Below, in pieces: positions 1-7,728 of a DNA stretch of 9,747 bases (positions are counted from its first letter, which is position 1; each line of letters begins with the position of its first letter). The translations under genes were made by a program, and so were the position numbers. The notes under the pieces are model-generated. The model was given only the letters and a program-made list of their open reading frames with translations, was not told the DNA's origin and made no database searches. The stretch lies in the NCBI GenBank assembly GCA_002711625.1, contig PARR01000022.1, positions 69,485 through 79,231 of the forward strand, in the 5' to 3' direction. Origin of the DNA: Rickettsiales bacterium. Its GTDB lineage: Bacteria > Pseudomonadota > Alphaproteobacteria > Methylaequorales > Methylaequoraceae.

Positions 1-90
1 CAAAAACAAGGACCTAGGTTGGGTTCTTTTATAAAGTTTTATGGAATCAAAAAAACTATTTCACTTTTGAATGAGAAATTAGAAATATGA
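1..90 (+). CDS. C-terminal tail of an unidentified upstream gene (5' cut by window edge)
   Basis: Frame 1 is open from the first base to a TGA at 88-90 and would encode the last 29 residues of a protein ending in NEKLEI. The stop overlaps the ATG of the next gene as ATGA (87-90), the usual layout of translationally coupled operon genes, and this is the main reason to call it coding. The tail is basic, with a predicted amphipathic stretch (KFYGIKKTISLLNEKL). I do not recognise the family and infer no function. A 90-base open frame could occur by chance, so confidence is moderate. Confidence 0.5.
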   Translation, partial: QKQGPRLGSFIKFYGIKKTISLLNEKLEI

Positions 91-392
91 ATAATAAATT
101 TGTTTATAAAATCTTCACGAGAAATGAGTGGAAAAAGTTTTCTGAAGACAGATTTGTTGGTAGTCATTTAGATATTTCATCTGGCTTTATTCATTTATCT
201 TCAAAAAATCAGATTAATGCGACGATTAACAAATTTTTTAAGACTAAAACTTCTTTAATTATAGCAGGGTTTAAAGTAGAAACTTTAGGAAGCAAACTCA
301 AATGGGAGGAAGTGTATAAAGATAAATTTTTTCCTCATTTCTACGGCAAACTTTTTTTTAAGCATTTAAATAATTTCAGACTTTATTATTAA
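87..392 (+). CDS. DUF952 family protein
   Basis: A 101-residue soluble protein with no signal peptide or membrane segment. It carries the hallmarks of DUF952: a start of the form YKIFTRNEW (residues 7-15), the block GFIHLSS (33-39), LKWEEVY (71-77) and FFPHFYGKL (81-89). The biochemical role of this family is not established. Members are commonly found next to pyrD in alphaproteobacteria, as here, where pyrD follows after only 4 bases. The ATG lies in an ATGA overlap with the upstream frame, suggesting coupled translation. The length is close to the usual size of about 100-120 residues, so the gene looks intact. Family assignment is confident; function is unknown. Confidence 0.85.
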   Translation: MNNKFVYKIFTRNEWKKFSEDRFVGSHLDISSGFIHLSSKNQINATINKFFKTKTSLIIAGFKVETLGSKLKWEEVYKDKFFPHFYGKLFFKHLNNFRLYY

Positions 393-396
393 AAAT

Positions 397-1449
397 ATGC
401 TTTTTAACTATTTCTCAAAAATTGATTTATTTCCCCCCGAGTTTTTGCACTCCTTATTTCTAAATTATTTAAAATTTATTAAACCGAATTATAAAAAGAA
501 ATTTAGTAATTTAGAATTCAATTTACTTCATAAATCATTTTTAAATCCCTTGGGACTGGCAGCTGGTTTTGATAAGAATGCTGAGGCTATGGAAGGAGAA
601 TTCAATCTGGGATTCGGTTTTTTGGAGCTTGGTACAGTTACCCCAATGCCACAAATTGGTAATAAAAAACCAAGAGTTTTCAAAATCCCTGAATATGAGG
701 CAGTAATTCAGAGATTGGGTTTTAACAATAACGGCGTTGAAAGATTTTTGGTTAATTTAAATAAATACAGAATCGCAAATCAATCAAATCTCGTTGGTGC
801 AAATATAGGAAAAAATAAGAATTCCCCGGATAATCATACTGATTACAAACTTTTAATCGATTGCTTGGACTCTTCGGTTGATTACATAACAATAAACATC
901 TCTTCACCCAACACAGAGGGTTTGAGACAACTTGAAAGAAAAGGCAATTTTGAAAAATTTCTTGAGGAAATAATTAAAGTAAATAAAAAAAACATTCCTT
1001 TATTTATTAAAGTTTCCCCTGATATCGATGAAAATGACTTAAAGAATATTTGTCAAATAAGTTTAGTGGAATCTCAAGTAAAAGGTTTGATAATTTCGAA
1101 TACAACGATTAAAAGAAATCGACTTACGCAGAAACCAATCAAGAATGCGTGGAAAATTATGGAGTCAGGAGGTCTTTCAGGACCACCTTTGAAATACCTC
1201 AGTAATGAAGTTATAAGTAAAGCTTTCAAATTTACAAAAGGAAAATTAGTTTTGGTTGGTGTAGGTGGAGTTTCTTCAGGACAAGATGTTTATGATAAAA
1301 TTCTATTAGGATGTAATCTCGTCCAAATTTACACAGCATTGATTTATCACGGCCCATCAATTGTTGGTAAAATTTTATCTGAACTTAGTAGCATAATTGC
1401 TAAAAATGGATACAAGAATGTAAAAGATGCAGTAGGTAAGGGGGTTTGA
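397..1449 (+). CDS. pyrD: Dihydroorotate dehydrogenase (quinone), class 2
   Basis: Oxidises dihydroorotate to orotate in de novo pyrimidine synthesis, passing electrons through FMN to membrane quinone. The 350 residues match class 2 enzymes in length. The N-terminal 30-40 residues are hydrophobic and aromatic, as in the membrane-associating helices of that class. Visible motifs are PLGLAAGFDKNAE (51-63), GFLELGTVTP (74-83), RLGFNNNG (106-113), NISSPNTEGLR (167-177), IKVSPD (204-209), SNTT (234-237), GGLSGPP (258-264), VGVGGVSSG (287-295) and VQIYTAL (309-315). By alignment with the E. coli enzyme, Ser170 is the catalytic base, with Asn167 and Asn172 contacting substrate. The ATG at 397 lies 4 bases after the DUF952 stop and has no clear Shine-Dalgarno. 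It is an operon member, and its 3' end contains the ribosome binding site of the next gene. Confidence 0.96.
   Translation: MLFNYFSKIDLFPPEFLHSLFLNYLKFIKPNYKKKFSNLEFNLLHKSFLNPLGLAAGFDKNAEAMEGEFNLGFGFLELGTVTPMPQIGNKKPRVFKIPEYEAVIQRLGFNNNGVERFLVNLNKYRIANQSNLVGANIGKNKNSPDNHTDYKLLIDCLDSSVDYITINISSPNTEGLRQLERKGNFEKFLEEIIKVNKKNIPLFIKVSPDIDENDLKNICQISLVESQVKGLIISNTTIKRNRLTQKPIKNAWKIMESGGLSGPPLKYLSNEVISKAFKFTKGKLVLVGVGGVSSGQDVYDKILLGCNLVQIYTALIYHGPSIVGKILSELSSIIAKNGYKNVKDAVGKGV
1438..1444 (+). promoter_or_regulatory. Shine-Dalgarno site for the TTG-started HAD gene
   Basis: AAGGGGG lies inside the last codons of pyrD and ends 6 bases before the TTG at 1451. It is the clearest purine-rich ribosome binding site in this window and supports a TTG start, since the first in-frame ATG of the HAD gene would remove its catalytic motif I. 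Confidence 0.55.
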
Positions 1450-1450
1450 A

Positions 1451-2299
1451 TTGAAAGAAGTTATCTACATCGAAGGTTTATCTTCAATTTCGCAAAAATA
1501 TGACACCTTTTTTATTGATCTTTGGGGAGTTGTTCATAATGGTGTAAATTTATTTGAACATGTGCTGGATACACTTGTGAAACTAAAAAAAATGCAAAAA
1601 AAAATTCTTTTTCTTACCAATGCTCCCAGACGGTCACATATTATTTCAGAACAGCTCAATTCATTTGGATTAAATTCGTCATTATATAGAGATATTGTAT
1701 CATCAGGAGAAGTGACATGGCAGAATTTAAAGATAAAAAAGAACCCTAAAAAAAATAAATGTTTTCTAATTGGTCCAGAAAGAGACTTTCATCTTATCCA
1801 GGGACTGAATTTGCGTATTGTTAAAAGTACAAAAGATGTAGATATTATAATTAATACAGGACCATGGGGAGATAGTGACAAACTAGAAAACTATGAAAAT
1901 ACACTTAATGAATTAGCTAAGAATAAAGCACCTATGATCTGTTCAAATCCAGACAAAGTAGTCTTTAGAGGAGAAAAATTGATGATTTGTGCAGGAACCT
2001 TGGCAGATTATTATGAAAAGATAGGTGGAAAAGTTATATATTACGGAAAACCCTACAAAGATATCTATCATTTTTGTTACCAATTATTAAAAAACAGAGA
2101 CAGGATTCTAGTCATTGGCGATTCCTTGGGGAATGACATAGCTGGTGCACAACAGCAAGGTTTGGATTCAGTTCTTGTGACATCTGGTATCCATCGCGAC
2201 GTAAATAATAAAACTAGTATTGATATAAAAAAATTAAATGTTTTAATGGAAAAAAAACTTACATTTCCCAATTTTGTTATGAAAGAGTTAAAATACTAA
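1451..2299 (+). CDS. HAD superfamily class IIA hydrolase (TIGR01459-type)
   Basis: A 282-residue cytosolic HAD-fold protein of the NagD-like IIA group, most like the alphaproteobacterial subfamily with a DxWGV motif. Motif I is FFIDLWGVVHNG (20-31), with nucleophile Asp23; the usual second Asp (the acid/base) is Trp25. Motif II is FLTNAP (54-59, Thr56), motif III Lys200 in YYGKPYKD, and motif IV VIGDSLGNDIAGA (221-233, Asp224 and Asp229). The alpha/beta cap sits between motifs II and III, as in class IIA. The natural substrate is unknown to me; a phosphatase on a small phosphorylated metabolite is the family expectation. Translation starts at TTG 1451, one base after the pyrD stop. The first in-frame ATG is codon 48, past motif I, so the TTG start is required. 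The gene looks complete. Confidence 0.88.
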   Translation: MKEVIYIEGLSSISQKYDTFFIDLWGVVHNGVNLFEHVLDTLVKLKKMQKKILFLTNAPRRSHIISEQLNSFGLNSSLYRDIVSSGEVTWQNLKIKKNPKKNKCFLIGPERDFHLIQGLNLRIVKSTKDVDIIINTGPWGDSDKLENYENTLNELAKNKAPMICSNPDKVVFRGEKLMICAGTLADYYEKIGGKVIYYGKPYKDIYHFCYQLLKNRDRILVIGDSLGNDIAGAQQQGLDSVLVTSGIHRDVNNKTSIDIKKLNVLMEKKLTFPNFVMKELKY

Positions 2300-2317
2300 T
2301 TTTAACAAGAACAGGTT

Positions 2318-4447
2318 TTGAATTTGGCTAAAGGATATAAAATAGAAGACTGGTATAAAGTTGCTGAGAATGAGCTTAAGGGTAAATCTATAGATGATTT
2401 GTCATGGGAGACACCAGAAGGAATAAAGGTAAAACCCCTGTATACTGCAGAGGACCTAAGCTCTATTACACACGAAATTGGAATGCCTGGGCTACCACCT
2501 TTCACAAGAGGCCCACGTGCCACTATGTATTCAAACAGACCTTGGACAATAAGACAGTACGCTGGCTTTTCAACCGCTGACGAATCTAATAAATTTTATA
2601 AAGAAGGACTTAAAAACGGAGTCACCGGACTTTCTGTCGCATTTGATTTAGCCACTCATAGAGGATACGACTCAGATCACCCAAGAGTTGTAGCTGATGT
2701 GGGTAATGCTGGAGTTGCAATTGATTCAATTGAAGATATGAATGCTTTATTTGATGGTATTCCTTTGGAAAAGATGAGTGTTTCTATGACCATGAATGGA
2801 GCTGTAATCCCTGTGTTGGCATGTTTCATAGCCTGTGGAGAAGAGCAAGGCTGTCATAAATCAAAATTAACTGGAACTATTCAAAATGATATTTTGAAAG
2901 AATTTATGGTAAGAAATACATTCATATTTCCTCCAAAACCAAGTATGCGACTCGTTGCTGATATAATTGAATATACCTCAAGAGAGATGCCAAAATTTAA
3001 TTCAATCTCTATTAGTGGATATCATATGCAAGAAGCAGGTGCAAATCAAGTTCAAGAGCTTGCATATACATTAGCTGACGGAAAGGAATATATTAAATCA
3101 GCTCTCGAAAGGGGTTTGATGATAGATAATTTTGCACCTAGGTTGTCTTTTTTTTGGTCAATCGGAATGAACTTTTTTATGGAAATTGCGAAGATGAGAG
3201 CTGCTAGATATATGTGGTCTGAAATGGTAAAAAAATTTTCACCAAAATCCAATAAAAGCTTAGCCTTAAGAACTCATTGTCAAACCTCTGGTGTTTCCCT
3301 AACTGAGCAAGACGCATACAATAATATCGTAAGAACAACTATTGAAGCGATGGCAGCAGTATTAGGCGGCACACAATCACTCCATACCAATAGTTTTGAT
3401 GAAGCTTTAGCACTTCCAACACCATTTTCTGCAAGAATTGCTCGAAATACACAGTTAATCCTATCTGAGGAAACAGGAATTACAAAAGTTATTGATCCGT
3501 TAGCCGGTTCTTACTATGTAGAAAACTTGACTTCAGAAATTATAAAAGAATCATCAAAGTTGATTAAAGAAATAGATGATGCAGGGGGTATGGTCAAAGC
3601 AATTGAGCAAGGTATACCAAAAATGAGAATAGAGGAAAGTTCTGCAAAAAGACAAGCACGTGTAGATTCAATGGACGAAACCATAGTTGGAGTCAACAAA
3701 TATAAACCAGAAGAAAAGCAGGATATCAATATTTTGTCTGTTGACAATGAAAAGGCTAGATTTGAACAAATAAAGAAACTCGAAAAAATAAAAAAATCAA
3801 GAGATAAAGAAAAAGTTCATAAACTATTAAATCAAATTGAACAAAGCGCTAAATCAGAAAAAGGTAATTTGCTTGAAATTTGCATTCAGGCAGCTCAAAA
3901 CAGATGTACGGTTGGAGAGATGACATCAGCTATGGAAAAGGTGTTTGGTCGGCATTCCTTATCTACAAAAACAATTTCAGGCGTTTACGGAAAGTCGATT
4001 AAGTCGAATAACAAATTAAAATCAATTGATAAAAATATTGAAGAATTTATTTTATCAAATGGTAGAAGGCCAAGAATGCTAGTCGTTAAAATGGGACAAG
4101 ACGGACATGACAGAGGAGCCAAACTTATTGCTACTGCATTTTCAGACCTTGGTTTTGATGTTGACGTGGGACCATTATTCCAAACGCCAGAGGAGGTTGC
4201 TGTCCAAGCTATCGAAAATGATGTTCATGTCATCGGTGTTTCGACATTAGCAGCAGGACACAAAACGTTATTACCGCTACTTATGAAAGAGTTAAAAAAG
4301 AATGAAGCTGATTATATTAAAGTTATTTGTGGTGGAGTAATTCCGCCCCAAGATTACGATTTTTTATATGAACTCGGAGTCAGTAAGGTCTTTGGACCGG
4401 GAACAAACATTCCTGAGGCCGCAATTCAAATCATTGACATGATTTAA
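2318..4447 (+). CDS. mcm: Methylmalonyl-CoA mutase, full-length catalytic subunit
   Basis: Rearranges (R)-methylmalonyl-CoA to succinyl-CoA using adenosylcobalamin, feeding propionyl-CoA carbon into the TCA cycle. The 709 residues contain both the N-terminal CoA/substrate TIM-barrel half (about 1-560) and the C-terminal B12-binding Rossmann domain (about 580-709). Barrel motifs include [13 protein letters not shown] (79-91, Tyr81 equivalent to the catalytic Tyr89 of Propionibacterium), TMNGAVIP (158-165), IQND (188-191), Arg211, [10 protein letters not shown] (233-242, His236) and [15 protein letters not shown] (318-332). The B12 motif DxHxxG is D595-G-H597-D-R-G600, His597 being the cobalt ligand, followed by GVSTLAAGH and CGGVIPP. 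Keeping both Tyr81 and Arg211 favours methylmalonyl-CoA over isobutyryl-CoA as substrate. The start is TTG at 2318. A second TTG at 2324 has better spacing (8 bases) from the AGG at 2313-2315 and may be the true start. Its chaperone gene follows directly. Confidence 0.96.
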   Translation: MNLAKGYKIEDWYKVAENELKGKSIDDLSWETPEGIKVKPLYTAEDLSSITHEIGMPGLPPFTRGPRATMYSNRPWTIRQYAGFSTADESNKFYKEGLKNGVTGLSVAFDLATHRGYDSDHPRVVADVGNAGVAIDSIEDMNALFDGIPLEKMSVSMTMNGAVIPVLACFIACGEEQGCHKSKLTGTIQNDILKEFMVRNTFIFPPKPSMRLVADIIEYTSREMPKFNSISISGYHMQEAGANQVQELAYTLADGKEYIKSALERGLMIDNFAPRLSFFWSIGMNFFMEIAKMRAARYMWSEMVKKFSPKSNKSLALRTHCQTSGVSLTEQDAYNNIVRTTIEAMAAVLGGTQSLHTNSFDEALALPTPFSARIARNTQLILSEETGITKVIDPLAGSYYVENLTSEIIKESSKLIKEIDDAGGMVKAIEQGIPKMRIEESSAKRQARVDSMDETIVGVNKYKPEEKQDINILSVDNEKARFEQIKKLEKIKKSRDKEKVHKLLNQIEQSAKSEKGNLLEICIQAAQNRCTVGEMTSAMEKVFGRHSLSTKTISGVYGKSIKSNNKLKSIDKNIEEFILSNGRRPRMLVVKMGQDGHDRGAKLIATAFSDLGFDVDVGPLFQTPEEVAVQAIENDVHVIGVSTLAAGHKTLLPLLMKELKKNEADYIKVICGGVIPPQDYDFLYELGVSKVFGPGTNIPEAAIQIIDMI

Positions 4448-4471
4448 TTATTAGCCATAATGGTTAATAAT
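4447..4471 (+). promoter_or_regulatory. 25-bp inverted repeat filling the mcm-meaB gap; candidate operator or RNA hairpin
   Basis: The left arm ATTATTAGCCAT (4447-4458) and right arm ATGGTTAATAAT (4460-4471) are reverse complements at 11 of 12 positions about a single central A (4459). The one mismatch (G4454/T4464) would be a G-U pair in RNA. It runs from the last base of the mcm stop into the first two bases of the MeaB ATG. The next gene encodes a Cro/CI-type HTH, a fold that typically binds dyad sites, so an operator is one reading. A weak translation-controlling hairpin (9 bp, loop ATAAT) is another. The symmetry is seen directly; the function is inferred. Confidence 0.45.
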
Positions 4472-5666
4472 GAACTTAAAAGATTATCTCATTTTAAAAA
4501 AAATATCTCAGATAACATTTGCAAATTCAATCGATGTATCTCCAATTTCATTGGCAAGATATCTAAATGGAGTGCGTTTTCCAGATAAAAAAATTCTCAG
4601 TAAAATAATAAAATATACAAATGGTGTTGTTTCGGCTGACGATTTCCTTTTTTCACAGAAAAAAATTGATAAATTAACAAATACCGAAGAAAAAGAAATA
4701 CTTCACATGCTTAAAAAAATAAGAAACGGCTCAAAAAAGTATATTGGAAAAGCAATTACAATGATTGAGTCCTCTCTTGAGAAGGACAGAATTTTATCAG
4801 AATTTCTGATAGATAACTTTAATTATAATAAAAAATCCTTAAGAATAGGAATCACTGGGGTCCCAGGAGTTGGTAAATCAACATTTATCGAATCATTAGG
4901 AGTAAGTCTAACAAAACAAAATAAAAAAGTTGCTGTTCTGGCAGTCGACCCATCATCACAAAAAACTGGAGGTTCCATTTTAGGAGATAAAACTAGAATG
5001 GAAAAATTATCAATCAACAGAAAGGCTTTTATTAGACCGTCTCCAAGTCAAGGTCAACTAGGAGGCGTTGCAAAAAAGACAAGAGAATCGATTTTATGTC
5101 TCGAAGAAGCTGGTTTTAATATTATCTTTGTTGAAACTATGGGAGTTGGTCAATCTGAAACTCTTGTAAATGACATGGTTGATATATTTCTTGTTTTATT
5201 GCTACCATCAGGTGGGGATGAATTACAAGGAATAAAAAAAGGACTTATAGAAATGGCTGATTTGCTTATTATAAATAAAGCCGACAATGATCTTTTGAAT
5301 GCAGCAAAAAAGACTGTTAAAGATTATCAAAATGCCTTAGAAATTTCTGGTAGAAAAGCTCATGATTATGGCCCTAGTGTTTTTTCCTGTTCCTCAATTT
5401 CGTCAACAGGTATTGATAAAATATGGGATTCTGTAAAAAAATTCATACAGAAAGCAAAAAAAGAAAAAAAGTTTGAAAAAAAAAGAGTTGAACAGAAAAT
5501 CAAATGGTTATGGGAATCGGTAGGACTAAAAACAGATGAAATTATTAATAGTAGATTAAAAAAGAACAATTTAGTTCACATAATTGAAAATAAGATAAAA
5601 AACCAAGAAATTAGTTTCTATTATGGTTCAAGATTAATTTTTGAAATATTAAAAAAAATTTATTGA
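4470..5666 (+). CDS. meaB: MeaB/ArgK-type GTPase with N-terminal Cro/CI-type HTH fusion
   Basis: MeaB is a G3E-type P-loop GTPase that gates adenosylcobalamin delivery to methylmalonyl-CoA mutase and protects the enzyme from inactivation. From about residue 73 this protein is a complete MeaB: helical start with RNGSKKYIGKAITMIES (85-101), Walker A GVPGVGKST (130-138), AVDPSS (158-163), GGSILGDKTRM (167-177), VETMGVGQSE (221-230), NKAD (269-272) and the C-terminal dimerisation arm. Residues 1-65 are extra. They read as a Cro/CI-type helix-turn-helix: SQITFANSIDVSPISLARYL (13-32), then NGVRFPDKKI and TNGVVSADDFL, like small stand-alone alphaproteobacterial XRE proteins. The frame is open without interruption through a linker at 61-79. 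A conventional MeaB could start at ATG 4707, but that would leave 260 bases of HTH-coding sequence untranslated. The gene follows mcm by 22 bases with no clear Shine-Dalgarno. GTPase assignment is near certain and the HTH strong. Confidence 0.93.
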   Translation: MNLKDYLILKKISQITFANSIDVSPISLARYLNGVRFPDKKILSKIIKYTNGVVSADDFLFSQKKIDKLTNTEEKEILHMLKKIRNGSKKYIGKAITMIESSLEKDRILSEFLIDNFNYNKKSLRIGITGVPGVGKSTFIESLGVSLTKQNKKVAVLAVDPSSQKTGGSILGDKTRMEKLSINRKAFIRPSPSQGQLGGVAKKTRESILCLEEAGFNIIFVETMGVGQSETLVNDMVDIFLVLLLPSGGDELQGIKKGLIEMADLLIINKADNDLLNAAKKTVKDYQNALEISGRKAHDYGPSVFSCSSISSTGIDKIWDSVKKFIQKAKKEKKFEKKRVEQKIKWLWESVGLKTDEIINSRLKKNNLVHIIENKIKNQEISFYYGSRLIFEILKKIY

Positions 5667-5691
5667 TATTCTTATTATTTTCAATTATCAA
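5663..5691 (+). promoter_or_regulatory. Candidate promoter for rpmB
   Basis: TTGATA (5663-5668, overlapping the MeaB stop) and TATCAA (5686-5691) are separated by 17 bases and match the sigma-70 boxes at 5/6 and 4/6 positions. The 48-base gap to rpmB is the widest between the plus-strand genes and shows no hairpin terminator, so read-through from the mcm operon is also possible. Such matches are common in AT-rich DNA, so this is weak. Confidence 0.25.
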
Positions 5692-5714
5692 TAAATAAAT
5701 TTAACTATTATGAC

Positions 5715-5999
5715 ATGGTAAAACGTTGTAGCATAACAAACAAAAAACCCCTTGTTGGAAATAATGTTAGTCACGCGGTAAATAAAACGAAAAGAAGGTT
5801 TTATCCTAACCTTCAGAATGTTTCTTTTTTTTCTGAAGTTCTTAACAAGAAGATTAAACTAAAGGTATCGTCAAAGGCAATCAAAAGTGTCGAAAAAAAT
5901 GGCGGTATTGATTCCTTTATTCTGAATCTAAAAAATAAAGATCACACCAAAGAGACATTGAAAATAAAAAAACTATTTTCCACCAGAGATAACAAATAA
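5715..5999 (+). CDS. rpmB: Ribosomal protein L28 (bL28)
   Basis: A 94-residue, strongly basic protein of the large ribosomal subunit. The N-terminus MVKRCSITNKKPLVGNNVSHAV (residues 1-22) is the L28 signature (family pattern R-C-x-x-x-x-K-x-P-x-x-G-N-x-V-S-H-A). It is followed by NKTKRRFYPNLQNV (23-36), the conserved KRRFxPNLQ block. Length is near the 95-100 residues usual in alphaproteobacteria. Only Cys5 occurs near the N-terminus, so there is no zinc CxxC pair. The ATG at 5715 is fixed by the signature. An out-of-frame ATG at 5710 overlaps it and opens a three-codon frame ending at 5721. The gene ends one base short of the convergent cobT stop, leaving no room for an intergenic terminator. 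Confidence 0.95.
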   Translation: MVKRCSITNKKPLVGNNVSHAVNKTKRRFYPNLQNVSFFSEVLNKKIKLKVSSKAIKSVEKNGGIDSFILNLKNKDHTKETLKIKKLFSTRDNK

Positions 6000-6000
6000 C

Positions 6001-7728
6001 TTAATAAGTTTCACTTTTAAAAAGTTTTACAAGATTATCTACGAGAACTTCCGCAAGCATACTTACATCGTCAATTGTAAACGCTTCCTTATAATATTTA
6101 GATACATCATGACCTATTCCAATTGCAAATAATTGGATAGAACTGTCATTTTCTAGTTTTTCAATTACATTCTTTAAATGGTCATCAAGAATATTTGAAT
6201 TATTAGCTGACAGAGTTGAGTCATCTACAGGGGCTCCGTCAGAAATAACAATTAGAATTTTTTTTCTTTCGGGCTTTATTCTCAATCTTTTACTGGCCCA
6301 TATGAGAGCTTCTCCATCAATATTTTCTTTCAAAATTCCCTCTTTAAGTACCAAAGCAAGGTTGTTTTTGCAAACAGGCCACGAAACTTTTGAATCTTTA
6401 TAAACTATATGTAAGAGATCATTTAGTCTCCCAGGTTTTTCAATTTTCCCTGTTTCTTCCCAAAGCTTTTTTGATTGACCGCCTTTCCACTCTCTTGTTG
6501 TAAATCCCAAAATTTCAACATTTACTTTACATTTTTCTAAAATTTTAGCGATAATTTCAGTGGTTTTGACTGCAGTTACAATAGGCTTTCCCCTCATCGA
6601 ACCTGAATTATCAAGTAAAAGAGAAACAACCGTATTTTTTGAAAAATTTTCATCAATAATCTTAAAAATAGAAGTTTCGTTCCCATTTGCTATGAATGAA
6701 GCAAATTTTGAATTATCAAAATATCCTTCGTCCTGGTCAAATTTCCAATAATTCTTTTGTATAGAGAATAAGTGTTTTTCAAGTTTTTTTGCCAACTTAT
6801 TTATAAAACTTTCGTCACTTACATATTCTCTATCAAGTTTTTTTCTAAGAAAAGACAATTCTTGAGCGGGTACAATTTTTTTTGCATCAATAGAAAGATC
6901 AAATTTTTTTGTAAAAATTTGATATTTTTGTTTTCTGAAAAAATTGCTGTTCCCTTTTTCTTTTGATGTTTCAGCTTCACTCTCATCGTCATGACGAATT
7001 TTTTGTCGACTTCGAATTTCTTCAAGTAAAAATTCCTGTTTTTTTAATTTTTCCTTCTTTTCAGATTGGGACTCTTTGTTTTGTGAAAAATCTTTTTCTT
7101 CTTTTTTTTCATCATGATTTGTTTGATTGTCTTTTGGATCAATAAACATTGAAACAATTTTGGATAATAGTCGAAAAAAGTTTTCTTCATTATCAAAATT
7201 TCTCAAAAGGGTATTTATCTCTTTAAGTTTGGTCTTAGGGAATCTTTTTTTTAAGAAAAAGAAATCTGATATCTTTTTCTCACAAAATATTTTAAAAAAG
7301 AAAGTAAACAAATGATTTAATTTTTTTTTGTCGTCATCATCTAAATGAGGTTCTAAAAGAAATTCAAATTTTTTCTCTATTTCTTTCAAATTAACTTTAC
7401 ACCCTTCAAACTGTTCGACTCCAATAGATAACGAACGAGCTATATTAATTATTTTAAAAATCAATACTTCCTTCTCTCTAGAAGGTATATATTTCTCGAG
7501 TAAATCAAACTGACAGTACCTGCAACTCAATGCAACAAAATCTACATATCCACGGCTAATTTGTGTTTTTTCATTAATTGTGTTGTTGATAAACAAATGT
7601 TTCCCAACCTCTCTTTTAAACTTAATTCCATCATTATTGAAGGAAAGGATTTTATTATCGGACAAAGATTTTACAATTGATTCGTGCAGTTCTCTTTCAG
7701 TTGGATTTGAGTTATTCCCGTTATTCAT
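6001..7728 (-). CDS. cobT: CobT-like cobaltochelatase subunit (VWA domain)
   Basis: CobT with CobS forms the AAA+/VWA motor that helps CobN insert Co2+ into hydrogenobyrinic acid diamide in aerobic cobalamin synthesis. The chosen product has 575 residues, somewhat short of the roughly 630 of classical CobT. The N-terminal part is divergent, but residues around 63-113 still follow the CobT pattern (ALSCRYCQFDLLEKYIP). A charged linker lies near 198-262. Next come the helical block with WKFDQDEGYFDNSKFA (328-343) and the VWA domain with MIDAS motif LLDNSGSMRGKPI (371-383), LGFTTREWKGGQS (407-419), LKENIDGEALIWA (466-478), ISDGAPVDDSTLS (495-507) and AIGIGHDVSKYY (535-546). The start ATG (7728-7726) overlaps the cobS stop by 8 bases, with GGGAGAG 9 bases upstream of it. 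An in-frame ATG at 7767 would overlap cobS by 47 bases and seems less likely. Confidence 0.92.
   Translation of the reverse strand: MNNGNNSNPTERELHESIVKSLSDNKILSFNNDGIKFKREVGKHLFINNTINEKTQISRGYVDFVALSCRYCQFDLLEKYIPSREKEVLIFKIINIARSLSIGVEQFEGCKVNLKEIEKKFEFLLEPHLDDDDKKKLNHLFTFFFKIFCEKKISDFFFLKKRFPKTKLKEINTLLRNFDNEENFFRLLSKIVSMFIDPKDNQTNHDEKKEEKDFSQNKESQSEKKEKLKKQEFLLEEIRSRQKIRHDDESEAETSKEKGNSNFFRKQKYQIFTKKFDLSIDAKKIVPAQELSFLRKKLDREYVSDESFINKLAKKLEKHLFSIQKNYWKFDQDEGYFDNSKFASFIANGNETSIFKIIDENFSKNTVVSLLLDNSGSMRGKPIVTAVKTTEIIAKILEKCKVNVEILGFTTREWKGGQSKKLWEETGKIEKPGRLNDLLHIVYKDSKVSWPVCKNNLALVLKEGILKENIDGEALIWASKRLRIKPERKKILIVISDGAPVDDSTLSANNSNILDDHLKNVIEKLENDSSIQLFAIGIGHDVSKYYKEAFTIDDVSMLAEVLVDNLVKLFKSETY

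Noticed and set aside
2302..2523. Minus-strand open frame of 73 codons opposite the mutase start
   Set aside because: Antisense shadow of a strongly conserved coding region, with no recognisable domain and no ribosome binding site.
5998..6010. Short inverted repeat AACTT-AAT-AAGTT at the rpmB/cobT junction as a terminator
   Set aside because: Only 5 AT-rich pairs with a 3-base loop; too weak to act as an intrinsic terminator.
6560..7315. Several plus-strand open frames of about 60 codons opposite cobT
   Set aside because: Low-complexity Phe/Lys-rich translations caused by poly-A/T tracts antisense to cobT; no family resemblance.
7312..7329. Long T run in cobT as a phase-variation or slippage site
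   Set aside because: The frame is intact and similar homopolymers occur throughout this AT-rich window, so nothing marks it as a switch.
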